DNA from: Apteryx mantelli
Taxonomy: Eukaryota > Chordata > Aves > Apterygiformes > Apterygidae
Direction: 5' to 3'
NCBI RefSeq assembly: GCF_036417845.1
Contig: NC_089979.1
Coordinates: forward strand, 118,205,415 to 118,269,414
Length of the DNA: 64,000 bases
The position numbers were made by a program, and so were the translations under genes. Numbering within the stretch: the stretch's first letter is position 1; every line of letters starts with the position of its first letter. The notes beneath the pieces are model-generated. The model was not told where the DNA came from, ran no database searches, and saw nothing but the letters and a program-made list of their open reading frames with translations. This document shows, piece by piece, positions 51,611 to 64,000 of this stretch.

Positions 51611-54600
51611 TAAGGAGAACGGCATAATACTCTCTAACAAGCATGGACAATTGTTGTCAAGCAAGTTTTCCTCCTTGACTAAGATTATTACTGAGAAACA
51701 CTAGCCGCAATTCAAGCACCATGGTATATATTTAAATACGCCACTGTCTCCACAAAATCAATTGTGTACAGCTAATATCATAGGGAAACAAATATAGTAT
51801 TTATCAATCTCAGATCACATAGTTCACAGATCTAAGATAATTTCCTCTTCCTCTTTCCTTCTGAATTATGTTGTCTCAGTTCCTTTTTTACTGGCCTGTT
51901 GTGTGCTGAGCCCTAAAAGACCTTGCAGCCTATGAACACAGCGCTGAAGTCAGTATCAGTGCTCCCACTGATGGTTACTTCAGGCTCAGTTTGCTGAGCT
52001 TTTCACAGAAACCACATATCTGTCTCAGATGTTTAAGCATGACAAAATAGGTAAAAGGTATGTTTAAACAGGTATGACTTTACGTGTATTTAGGTGTGAT
52101 AATACAAATGTGGGAGAGAATTTGTTGAGAAAGCTCACCAGGGAGCTGATGTTATTATTTGACATGTTGAACTGTGTTATTCAAGCTAGCTCAGGTAACT
52201 CCACATGGGAATATGATGCTTTGTTTTGCCATGGAGAAACACCACAGTCTCGGGAGACTCAGAGAGGGTATCCACCATGCCTAGCATTAGCCTCAGTCTA
52301 GTGGCCTGACAAAGTCTCTATAGGCAGCACTGTTGCCTCTTTAGAGGCTAGTTAAAAGCAGGAATGCAATTTATCCAAATTGCTCTATGGTGGAAATGGT
52401 TTCTCTCTACTGCTTATAGCTTCAGTAGACTAAAGTTAGCCTTCACAAATATTCCAGTAGTCTCAATGACTTTTAGTGAAATTTAAGCTTTTAAGGACGT
52501 ATGTCTACATATGTGCTAGCTGTGTGTCAGGAAGCAGCATGGTGATATTACCATGGCAGTCTGTCTTGGCTAATACATTCTCCTTTTATATTGTGATGAA
52601 AGCTTCCAGAACTCAAGCTAACTCATTCCAGTCTAGCTCACGTATTGCTACATAGCACAGTGCTGGGCCAAGTAGATAGACCCCAAATGCCCAGTCTCTT
52701 TCAAAATGAAGTCCGTGTCAGCATGCCTGAGGTACAGATACAGATCCACATTTTATAGACAAAGAGACCTCAAGACAGAAAACTTAATACAAGAAAATGA
52801 AGGAGTTGAGGGTTCTTTCTCTTGACATAAACATCTTGTGTCACTGAAGTTGAAGCCATACAGGAATTCCCCAGAAGGAGCAGAAGGAACTAAAGCCCCC
52901 AGCCTTCACTGTTGGATCTTTCCTTCAGCAGGCTTACCGGCCATTCAATCCATATATTCATTCCCTTGATGTGCTTTACAAAGTTCTCAGGAATAAAGGA
53001 TAGTATATAATCTATCATCAATGTTCAGTGATGATAAAGCCTTTTTTTATAAGGATACTGTTCCCAGGTTCCCAGACTTTAGAATATTATTAGGTTTGGT
53101 GACAGTTATTAGCTATTTTAAGTAATCATTGTTTAGTGACAAAATACAGTTTCCAAAGAACAGAGAATTGTTACTATTAATGAAAGGTGACATTTAAACA
53201 ACTTCAAGTTTAAGCAATTATTTCTGGCGATCCTCTTTTTTCTAGGTGAAAAAAAGCTTAAAAAAATTTTTTTTTGGTACTTTTGGACATTAAAAAAAAT
53301 CCAAAAGTCTCTCGGGATATAAGACAGTGATCAAACCTCAACAATTTTATTTTCTTCTTAACCCAGTTCCTGAAATGGCACACAGGCTGAAGAGCCAGGA
53401 AAACCATGTCCAGCTCTAAGAAGTGCATGGCAAGGTTATTGTACAAGTTCTTTTATACAGCCTCTGTATTAAGGAAGGAAGTAGTGTAGATGCAATGGGT
53501 AGGAGAAAGAGCTGTCTCTTTCTTTCTTATCTAAATGTTACTGGCAGTTAGTTCTGAGAGATCCTCCATTCTTTACTGTAGGCACTGGAGCTACAACTAT
53601 TAATATATCAGTTGTGGAGCTATCCCTGAATATCTTCAATATCAAGACTGGATACAGCCATGGTGTTGTACAGCCAGGGTGCTATAACCTTTCCCATGAC
53701 TGAGAATATACACATATCATACGTATCATGATACTAATGGGAAGAAAGGAAGGTTTTAATCCCTTCCATGTTTCCATACTCTTTGCAATAAATCTGACCT
53801 TAATATGGAAGACTCCAAACTATTTAAGAGATAGGACATTGTGGGGGCACATCAGCGAGCAGTTTCTGTGCAGCCAAAATGTCTGAAATTCACTGGAGAT
53901 CTTTACCAGAGAGTATAGTTCTTCAGAGCCCTGGTAGACTGGAATCTGATAATCTCTTCTCTGGGACTATTTTACCCATGGCCGGGCAAACACCAGAATG
54001 TATATTACTTGGCTCACTGAGCTGGATATTTCTGACTCTGGGGGAAAAAAGGGACAAGTATAATGCCTAAAAAAATCTATAGTGGTTTCAGTGTTAGTTA
54101 ATGCAGTTATTAAATATCTGGAGAAGGAAATGAACAGTAGAGTGCAAAATATGTAAATGAGACAAAGTTATTCAAGGTGAACAAGCCCAAATAAAATAGG
54201 AAGATTTCCAGAGGGATTTAGAGTAATGGGCAAAATGATGACAAATGGAGATCAATGATAATCATACTCAGGAGGAATATGCATTCTATTTGAAAATATG
54301 TTACAGAGTTCTAAGTTACCTCTATCAGCCCAGGAAAGGAATGAGAACATCACTATGGACAATACAAAGAAAACCTCTGTTAATATGCAGCTATAGTAAA
54401 AAAAAGCTGTAAAGTTGCTAGAGTGCTTATGGGATGGGATGGGGAGTACAAAGATGCATATGGGTTAGTGTTACATCCTGCTTTGGAATATTGAATGTGT
54501 TACTGTTACCACAGCTGAAAAAAAGGTACTAAAGCAGGCTCAAAAAAGGGATCAAGAATAATTAAAGGCATGGAAAAAGCTAATGAGATGGGGCTCAAAA

Positions 54601-57119
54601 TATTTCACTGAATTAGTTATTTATCTTTTAAAATTTTTCTACAGGAGCCTCTTCAATCCTTATGGCATTTATTTGATAAATGGAAAATAACAGCAAGGAT
54701 AAAGGATAGCCTGAAAATACAAACACCTCAATCCACGCTCCCCTCGACTGATTTAACAAGGACAGGGGAAAACAGGTTTCACAGCATGCCCAGAAGATTA
54801 CAAAAGCCTGAAAATTACTTCCAAAATAAAGGACTCTTCACTGGGCACCCTTTGCCTTATTTATCTTGATGGCATTCCAGATCTTCAACTGTGACATGGC
54901 CCAGGGAGAGAAGTGACCTCCCACATTAACCAGATCCCAAGCCATTTAGGGATTGATAAGTTAGAACTAATACCTTGAATTCCATCCAGAAGCTTAATGG
55001 AATCCAATGCAGATCACAGAGCTTTAGTCTAATATTCTCCCATATCCTCTTGGATTGTTTATATTAGAAAGATGAATAAGAGGGAACATAATAAAAGAAG
55101 TTCCTAATTTCAAGAAGAATGCAGTTTGTTTTATTTATTTGGTGCCTGGAAAATATCCTAATCTTTCCCTTGAGGAAAAATCGATTAGATACTGGCAGTA
55201 GAAATAAACAGGAACAAACAAAATGAGGGAATTCATTATAGTGTTGTAGATTTTCTGACACATTTCAACCCTTCTTCCACCACATAGACTCAAAACTGAA
55301 CACAAGGTCTAGCAGAGATTTAAGGATTTTTTCACATCTAGATCAATTTTTCAGGTTTTGCACAGGTGGCAAGATTCTGGCTTTGGCAGCCAGAATTTGT
55401 TCACTTCTGATGGCTATTTTGTGGTCTTAGTGAATAATTATGATCCCACTTCTAGTAAATGTATCCATCACAGTTGGCTGTTGTGTCCTTATTATTATTT
55501 CTGCAGCCAGATCAGGGACTGAAAACCCATGGAAGGTTCCTCCTGTTATGGCTGAGGCACATTACTGAGTCAGTGAGAGCTTATTTATACTGCCTGCTCT
55601 CTGGGCTATACCTCTTATGCGGACAAAGAGGAGAATTTGGTCTGAAGAACTGGCACTCTTCAGGTGACTGTAAATTATATTTCTGATAATCCATCTGTAA
55701 ATATGTAAAGATTGTGAGATTTTAATGGGACATCCTCTTTCGGATCCAACCAGGTTTGTGACAACACAGGTCACTCCAACCTACTTCTTACTGATCCACT
55801 GCAGTGACTATTGGCTCCTCAGCTGTGCTGCTGGAGATGCTTGTCTCTCATCTATTCTATGTCAGAAGTGAACAGGGTGGGCAACCAACTACTAGTTAGG
55901 GTGTTAAAAGACGTCATTCTGCAGAGAATTACGCCAGCAGAAGAAGATACCAATCTGCTGGTGGAGCTGCTCGTGAAGGCATTCTCTAACCTGTTTCAGT
56001 CCACGCAAACTGGGTTAGCTGACACAGCAGGATTTGACTGTCAACAGGATTCACTTCAACTGACATGCGACAGATATTGCTTAAGCAAATAGTTCCCTGC
56101 CAGCAAATCTGAAAAGGCAATAAACTCAGTAGTGTTATGGTTTGAGCTGCTTGGTGGTACAGAACCTCTTCCAGGGATATAAGGTGATATTTTTGTATGC
56201 CACTTTCAATTGTTCAGACCAACACAATTCAGAGTTCAGGGCTGTTCACACAAGTAAGTCTGCTAGCAGGTCTTAGGGTTTGGGAACTTCTAGAAAAGAG
56301 CCACTGGTAAATGGATTGGGGTAGAGGGTAAATGGTTACTTCTTCCACCAGCCCAGAAGTAAGTTTACAAGTCAGTTCTGAAATATGTAATGTATAAAGT
56401 ACTACACGTTGTTACATTTCAGGAAATGAAATGTTAGACATCTCATTTGTCAAATTAGAATAAGCTCTAATAGCTATTTATACCAAAATGATGCTCTTAG
56501 CATTTATTTACATATCAGACAAGTGAGTCAGTAAAACCAGCAAGTGAACTGCTAGATAAATGAAGAAAGGCTGTGGAGTTCTTTGAAAGCCTTTCACTGC
56601 TATCTTTTGAATTTAGATGTCAAATTGGAAAGCTCTGTGTCAGATCCTCCAGCACTGGGCAGCATATTCTGTAGGATTTCAGTCTTATGTTCATTCTCAA
56701 TTTTTTAAAATTTGGAAACTTTACATGACACAAATTTTCTCACACTCAGCACTGCTAATTTTGCACAGAATATTGGAAAGCAGCTATTGATTATAGAAAA
56801 AGTAAACATCCTCAGTGGCTTATATTAAGATACTCGGAGCAAATTTAATCATTTTCCAGCACTTTTCCAGGACTGAAAAGCTGAAGCTCTCCTATTCCCT
56901 ATCCTGTTCCTTGTTTTCTCTACAAAAGAACAAAGCCTCTAAAACTCCATATAGCCATTCTAAAAGTTGCAACTTTGAAGCTCTGCACAGACCTTCCATG
57001 CTATAATACACCAGGGCGGTTGACCTGTGTCTTCGCATGAAATTGCCCTGGGCTGGTTCCTACCCAGTCCCTGGAGGATTTATCTTGAAAAGATAATTCT
57101 GGAGCAAGGAAGCACAGTC

Positions 57120-57320
57120 AACTAGAATAAGCCCTGCTGTGGGAGTCAGAAGACTAGGGTTCTTTTCTTGGCTGACCACAGACCAGATGTTTGCTGCTAG
57201 GAAAATTACTTCATCTCTATTTTTCCTTTCTTTGTTAGCTCTTCGGGTTTGGGGCTAACTCCTATTGAATGCTTCTACAGTGTCTAACACAACAAGGCTC
57301 TCACTGCAGATGACGCCAGG
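57120..57320 (+). mobile_element. CORE-SINE/MIR-like relic
   Basis: The plus strand reads GGGAGTCAGAAGACTAGGGT then TCTTTTCTTGGCTGACCAC, matching the MIR words ggagtcagacagcctgggttc and tcctggctctgccac. It continues AAATTACTTCATCTCTATTT (MIR: aagttacttaacctct), then TTAGCTCTTCGGGTTTGGGG, CTAACTCCTATTGAATGCTT and CTACAGTGTCTAACACAAC, matching the gtaagctcttcggggcaggga / ctcctattgtatgtt / cagcgcctagcacaa tail. It is the best preserved of the three relics of this type in the window. Assigned from memory of the family. Confidence 0.7.
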
Positions 57321-60300
57321 AGAAATATAATATTAAGACTCAAAAATACCATCTCACAAGACTATCTACTTCCTTTTCTACCTACTTCATGGGACTTTCC
57401 TAGCACCTGGCAATAGGGTAATGCCAAAACATTTTCTGGGAAAGAAAAAAGCAATATCCCAACTCCAAAGAATAAAATAGAGGTCAATCACTGACCCTTG
57501 CCAGTCCTCTCATCCATGTTTGTACTAAGTCTATCCAGGTGCACATGCTATGACTGGTCCACTTGTTTATCCACAGAGAACCAGTCCTAATGATATGTCA
57601 ACTTGGCAAGCTCCCTGTTTCATTACAAGGTGTACTGCCTAGTAATAATGTATATAAATTCACTCCCAGAGCTCTGTATGAGCTGGGCCTGTTTATTCCC
57701 TTCAAGAGAAAATCCAGGCATAGGCTACAGGAGACTTCATCCCATGGTCCAGTTCAAAGAGGTAACATAGACATAGACTACACCAAATTTGGTTCCAAAA
57801 CTGTCTGAGGAGGTTTTGCACTCTCCAATGCCTTCATGTCACAAACTCTAGTGCCACAACCCACAGTTGGTGTCATGCTCTGGCATAATATGTCTTTGTC
57901 TTCTAATTATTTCTTGTCAATCTCAAAAACACACATACAAGGAAAAAACATAGTTGTATTTCAAGAATACAGGCTGCTACATGGAGATCAGTCAAGAGAC
58001 TTGAGTCAAAATATGTAGACATGGCCAGTCTGCTATGAGGAATGCTATCGCTGAGCAAGTAATCTTTCCTTGGCACAGTCTGGGAAGACAGTATGGGCAA
58101 AGTATGATGGTCAGGGCTCTCGTAAAACAGAGAGCTGAAAAATTGAGGAGCTTTTTGAAAAATGTACTTTTTCAGAAAAAGCATTATACAGAAGAAAATG
58201 TATTTTTGATGTATTTATAGGAGAAGCATCCATGCAGAGAAAGTTCCCTTGATAACAAAACACCATCTACTAAACTTCAGCATGACAGTTTTTGAGTGGC
58301 TATTTAGTTAGCTGAGACTTGCTCTTTTTATTTTTACTGTGAGTTTTTTTTAACAATCTTTGAGAATTCTGGCACAAAAAGCAAGGGCATGCTACAGAAA
58401 TTAGGTAATGCTGAAAGGTTAGAACTCATTGTTAGAACCACAGATAATCAGGTATTAAACAGGAAGGTAAGCCTTACTTCAGAGATGGAGTAACAGAAAT
58501 TGGTTGAAATATTAATAGTATCACGTGAAGACTAATTGGAATTTCTGCTCTAAGCTAGAATTTCAATTGGAAAAGGCAGAGCAGAAGAAAAAGATGAGTA
58601 TATTCACTGAACATAGGATGACAGTGAGCCTGACATAAAATACATTTGCGAAAAAGGAAAATACACTCCTAAAAAACATCCAACAGCATTTCCAGTAGAT
58701 AGGGAAGTACTGAAGGACTTGAACACAGCATTGAAGAGACACCATCTAAAATACTGCAATGTAATTCTTGACATCCAAGCTCAAAAGTGATGAATTCAGA
58801 CTAGGATTACTCCAAGAAAAGTGTCTGTTTTACCAGAAGAGATTAAAGGGATTCAGTTTGCTTAGTTTAGCAAAATTAAGGCAGAAAGGGGATATGCTTA
58901 CTCTTTGCAAATATACAATAGTAGCTAATACAAGGATTTTAACTTGCCAGTTAGTTCTAATGTGCTGATTTTCTAATTTTTAAAAGAACTTAACCTTCCT
59001 ATATTTTGCCTTTTTTTACAGTCACTATAATGTTTAATCCTATCTGAAACTCTTCTGTCTGAGAATCAAGCTTCTTTGTAAATTAACAGCATACAGTGAA
59101 TCTTTTTTTAAAAAAACACTTTGGTAACTAATTAATAACATCTGTTATGAAAGGCACAGATTAAATCTGAGTCCATAAAATGAAATTGGGTAAAACCAAC
59201 TTTCTAGTGACATGTGCTATGACTTTGAACACCCAACTAGTCCAGGCCAGGAAGCAATCCGAATCTCTTGTTCATACACTAAGAATGCTCAAATTATACA
59301 TACATAGTGATATTATAGTAAAATGGCCATATAAAATCTTTCATACTAGGCTACAGTAGGAAAATCTGCATGAATGGGCCATATTTATTTAATGAACAGA
59401 AGGCTTACTATTTCAGTAGTCATATGTACAGTTTTAAGCACAAAAGACTGCATTTTGGTATATATTTTTAAGAATCTAAAGGATATTGGTTCTGCCTTGG
59501 TAAGACCTCCTTTTGACATTTTCAGTGGCAGTACTGCTGTTGGAATGTCTTCATGTCACACTTAGCAGCTGCTTTCTTTGGGTCACATCCAGCCAAAATT
59601 AGCCGCTATAGTTCCTAGCCAATGGACTTTCCAAAGCCCACCTGTGGTCCTCTTCATGACTTTTCAGGGAAATTCTCTTCCCTTCAGTAATCATGAAAAT
59701 GTCGTTTATATTTTATTCCTCATCAGAGCCAGCCTTATAATTTGCAGTTTCCCAAACTACAGGAGGAAGGACTAAGAATAAAAATCCTTTAGTTTGGCTT
59801 CCAGACTGTACTGATTTTTTTCTCTCACCTAGTTACTGAAACACAAGAGGTAAGGCTGACCCATGAAAAATATTAACGCAGGATGTTAAAGATTTATCTT
59901 GACTAAGAAAAGTGATGAAGTTTTTAACTTTCTAATTAGGGGAAGGTTTGTTAGTTATATTAAGTTATGAACCGAACTTTCACAGTGCCTCAGCTAACAC
60001 ATTGTTGATGATTTTCTATAAGTTGACTATGTTCTTATTCAAGCTCATACTACTATGAATAAATGTCATAAGACTATTCTGACTCAGTTCAGGCAATTTA
60101 TTAACTAAAACTGTAAAACCTACAATCAGTTGGCAGATAAAGTACGGACTACAAACACCCTAGTCCCACCTACTTGTTTCAATGCTGATGCTAGAATAGA
60201 TCAAACTGTATCACGTGACCTCAGTCATTAACTCTGTATGTATTCACTTAGGTTTACTGAAAAATTTTCAAGTATTACAAAATTCCTATGTAATTATCGT

Positions 60301-60329
60301 AGAAAGCAGAAGTACCAGTGGATAAACAT

Positions 60330-60510
60330 CATTTATAATTTATGTAAAATAATATATGTTTATTATATACATCTTTATTACATATGCATATAAATTACTT
60401 AAATATGATCATATTACTAAGGCTCAGTTATATTATCATAGGATATATTTCATAATATACATATTATATTATATAATGGCATATTATATCATATAGTTAA
60501 ATAAATACTA
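60330..60510. repeat. AT-rich low-complexity tract
   Basis: About 180 bp composed almost entirely of A and T, with many TATAT, ATTATAT and CATAT words in SUSD5 intron 2. No clear unit length. Confidence 0.8.
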
Positions 60511-63009
60511 TTGATGCTGGCCTTTTCTGCTATTTCCTTCTTTGAACAGAGGAATTTGCAGAAGTGCAAAATATACCAATTACTCACTGCTTAGGTAATA
60601 GATTAGAAAAGAATTAACCAGTCCAAGACTAAGTGGGTGGCTTCTAGGAAGCCTGGTTAATACCTTGCTGTGCTATATATTACATTTTCTCTTCATGCAT
60701 ACAGATGGTAAATGCAGTATCTGAGTAATGACACAGGAAAACACTGCAATTACACAGCTTGAATAACCTCTGATCCTTCTTTCCAAATGGGTACAGAGGA
60801 AACTTAATGTTTCTTACTTAGATGAACTCTACAGCAGGAATTAAACTGAGACTCAAAACTGCAGAGTCTCGGCTCTCCCTTGCTGTCTCACTTGAGAGGA
60901 AAGAAAGGCATTATGAAGCAGGTTTTTCCTCTAGGCTGGTTTGCAGTGGACTGAGAAGATTCTCAAAAGCTTTTGGCTTGACTTGTCAAGAAAAGCAAGG
61001 TAACATCATCAGGTGCCCTCCCACTGACCATCACAGAACAGGGGCTGTTGTCAACATCACGAAATCCCCTCCTTTTCCAACCGTATTTTTCACTTATACT
61101 GTCATTTGAAGGACACTCAGGAAGTAAAAGGACTGGTTAAGGGAGTCCACAGTTTAACAGCTCCATTAAACAAAAAATACAATGCCTCTGCATGAAAGTG
61201 GTGATTCCAGTTACTCATAACTGTAAAACATGGGACTCTGTTTATCTTCAAAGTGGGCTTGATTTTCAGTCCTCATTTAAACTTGTAAGATAAAGGAAAA
61301 TTAAAACTTAGAAATTATTCCTCATATAATTGCAAAGTAAAGGAAAAGTACTTTCTTTCATATTTTTCACTATTAAACAATGGGAGCCAGGGAAACTGTC
61401 TGAGAAGATCATAGCAATGAAGAAAATAAGATGTTAGTACCATGTCTGGATTTTTACCTTAGTGATATCTACATGCTAGTTCTACCTAGTCTATAGCAAT
61501 CATATGTGTGATTGATTTTCATGCTGTAATTGTGAGGGAGAGTTTTTCAGAGTTCATGGCAGCATAAGTAATTTTCAGGGATGCATTGCAAGCAGACGTT
61601 TATTAAATATAGAGGATAATTATGGATGATATGTATTCAAACTCAGTATGCTTCTTCTGAGCATGTCTAAAATTCTACTTTCATCAGAGACCTTCATCAG
61701 AGGAAAAATAAAATTGCATCTATTTATTAATATGACAGGTACAAAATCATGCATGACATTGCTCTAAGCAACAGATTACAATATATGCAAAAAGGATGAG
61801 TAGTTCTGTATAATTTAGTTCAAATATTAAATGAAATTAGCAGTAAATAGAATTAAAATTCCCTATATGATTACATTCTTCTAATCAACTGGGTACTTAG
61901 ATATATTTCTGAAGAAAGTATAAACTTTATGGCATTCTCTCAACCATGATGCATGCTCCAGTTCCGTAGCAATTCAAAACAGTAAAGAGAATACTAGGCT
62001 ACACATTTCTACAACCTCTCACCAAGACACTGGAACTATGAAAAATGAATGTAAACATTGAATAAGAAAAATTTTTGATTTTTTTGTTTCCTATTTCAGC
62101 ACAGCTAAGGTGTTGCTGAACAAATTTGAAAATATATTGAATTCTGAACTGAGAAGGCACTAGCCATTTTTCAGTCCTCAGATGAAAAGCTTAGCAAAGT
62201 CACAGGCATCGAAACATACCTTTTAGAATTGAGACAAAAGTGTACCTGCAGATTTCATCTACAATTTCTGTACAAAGCCAAGCATTTTACAGACATTTGG
62301 GCAGACATATATTCACCTTCAAAAGCTCAGAGAAAAGAGCCTAGAATTTTATATTTTTAGCCATTTCTGGAGTCCTATTGACTGCAAAGAGAATGTTGTT
62401 ATGACAGGCATTACAGGCCTGATCATTAGACCCACTACTGAAAAATGATGAGTGCTCTTGAAGCTACTGTAAGCAGCAGTAATAACAGCTTACTGAAGAA
62501 GTCCAAAGCTTGCAGGATTGAGCTCATGGTCGGACACCTACTGACAGAGGAGGAGTGGGAGAGATAAAATAGATTTTTCTTTTTTCTTTTCTTCTCATTT
62601 TTTATGGGTGCAAGACATGATTGCCTTCATCTCAGAAGAATTATGTTAGAATGTTTTCAGTTTTAATCAGATCATTTTCAATATGACAAAAATCCAAATT
62701 AAAGTCCTAAGTAGAGGATTAATCAAGGTCTGGTCTGGTGTAGGAAGAAAGAAAGAGATAGGAAGAACAATTTTTAAATTTCAAGTAGGAAAAAGTTTAG
62801 CGGGAAATTCATTTTAAAAAATCCAAATGCTGTTTAAAGCCTTTCCTTATGTAAAACATTATAATTATATGCATGATACACCTTTTATAAGTTTGATCTC
62901 ATTGGATAGCAGCTAACATGCTCATGTAACTAATACAGAAGATACAGTGCTTTTGGCAGTAGCAAAATATAGGGGTTAGAAATGGAAATTAAAAATCAGA
63001 ACATTTGAG

Positions 63010-63410
63010 CTAAGATTTTCAAAATTAGTTTTCAAGGATCAGGAATTTTAATCCTCGATTGAGCACACAGAGAAATGTGGACTGATTTTCAGAGACAGAG
63101 TCAACCAGAATTTTATGTTGGTAGCAATTTTCAAAGCTGTTTTTTTTAAGAGAGCCTCAGGTTTTAAATACACAATTACAGGTACAAGGCCCAGATTTTT
63201 CAAGATATTTCAGTATCTTTCTACTCAGTGTTACAAGGCATAAGTGATCTAGGTACCCTAGTGTGTAAGTGATTATTGGAAAGCTTAAGGTTGCTAAGTC
63301 ACTTTTCCAGAGGGAATGTGACTGTTACATTCACTTAGGCCTTGTCAGACCTAGTGGAACAATGTGTGAATACATATAAACATTTGCTGTTTGATGGTCT
63401 GATTCTGCTG
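63010..63410. repeat. Probable ancient amniote repeat relic
   Basis: Phrases such as AAGATTTTCAAAATTAG, GGACTGATTTTCAGAG, GGCCCAGATTTTTCAAGATA and GATCTAGGTACCCTAGTG recur at short intervals. They resemble the 'gcccagattttcaaa' and 'taggtgcctaa' words of an old interspersed repeat common in reptile and bird DNA. I cannot name the family with certainty, and the copy is highly diverged. Confidence 0.4.
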
Positions 63411-64000
63411 ATCATCTGAACTCACTTCGGCAAATCAGGTCACTTTGGGCTAGGTGCCTGATTACTGACTTAGAAGACTAGCTTTAGGTACTCAGACTTT
63501 AAAAACTGGCATTAAATTTTAGGCAAACTTGATTTAAACTCTTATTGATAATATTGTCCTTCAACTGATGCAAAAACAGGCTCGCCAAAGCCCTGCAGCT
63601 TCCTTCCGCTATGGGACACTATCTTTGTGTGTATTCTGAATCCTGTGTGGTGACTATGGGAAAACATCAGTATATGAACACCAAAAAAAAATCAAGGGAT
63701 ATTTTCCTTGCAGAGGCCATATGCTTGATTTGAATTCATGAAGAGGCTTTAAGTAGGGCATTACATCTCGTCAACTTTTGCGAGCAGAAGTGTGGTAGGA
63801 ACCATTCTGATACGTATGCGTGACCAGCACCATATGGCTTTTTCATGCTGTTTTTGTTTGTTTACTTTTAAAGAACATTAAAGTTTCATATTTAACCACT
63901 CAAAAGATAACACATGCCAGAATTAAGATGAGCGGTACAACCGTAATTCAATCCACTTGTGTAAATCAACTGTTATATAGTATTTAAAGGCATGATCAAA

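Noticed and set aside
52725..52790. Short stretch resembling the reverse complement of a MIR core (CATTTTATAGACAAAGAGAC)
   Set aside because: Only one block of similarity over about 60 bp, too little to separate from chance without a model search.

Overview
This is a vertebrate, almost certainly avian, nuclear genomic window. Evidence: CR1 LINE fragments with the bird-type octamer tail, a few very old CORE-SINE/MIR-like relics, a CpG-island promoter, GT-AG splice sites, low gene density and long AT-rich introns. No bacterial, plasmid or phage organisation is visible. Most open reading frames are chance or repeat-derived.

Two genes can be supported, arranged head to head. On the minus strand is the 5' end of FBXL2 (F-box and leucine-rich repeat protein 2). 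Its start codon lies at 14310-14312 as the last codon of exon 1, inside a CpG island. After a 12.8 kb intron, exon 2 (1481-1542) encodes residues 2-21 and two bases of codon 22. The rest of the gene runs off the left edge. On the plus strand is the 5' end of SUSD5 (sushi domain-containing 5). Exon 1 (42503-42596) encodes a signal peptide. After an 8.8 kb intron, exon 2 (51432-51609) encodes the first half of a Link (hyaluronan-binding type) domain. The remaining exons were not found and should lie beyond the right edge. The divergent SUSD5/FBXL2 neighbourhood is, from memory, the same as on human chromosome 3p22.3, which supports both identifications.

Layout: 1-1480 FBXL2 intron 2 (partial); 1481-1542 exon 2; 1543-14309 intron 1, whose first kilobase (13.06-14.13 kb) is CA/TG-rich with degenerate tandem repeats; 13960-14730 CpG island and promoter; 14.73-42.2 kb intergenic, with two CR1 fragments, microsatellites, a hairpin and a MIR-like relic; 42.2-42.5 kb SUSD5 promoter and 5' UTR; 42597-51431 intron 1; 51610-64000 intron 2 (partial), with more relics and an AT-rich tract.

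The two genes are not known to act together. FBXL2 is a cytosolic, membrane-anchored ubiquitin-ligase substrate receptor. SUSD5 is a poorly characterised single-pass surface protein. I did not find a new biological system. The most open questions are a possible plus-strand transcript from the CpG island, the repeat-rich start of FBXL2 intron 1, and an isolated hairpin near 21.4 kb.
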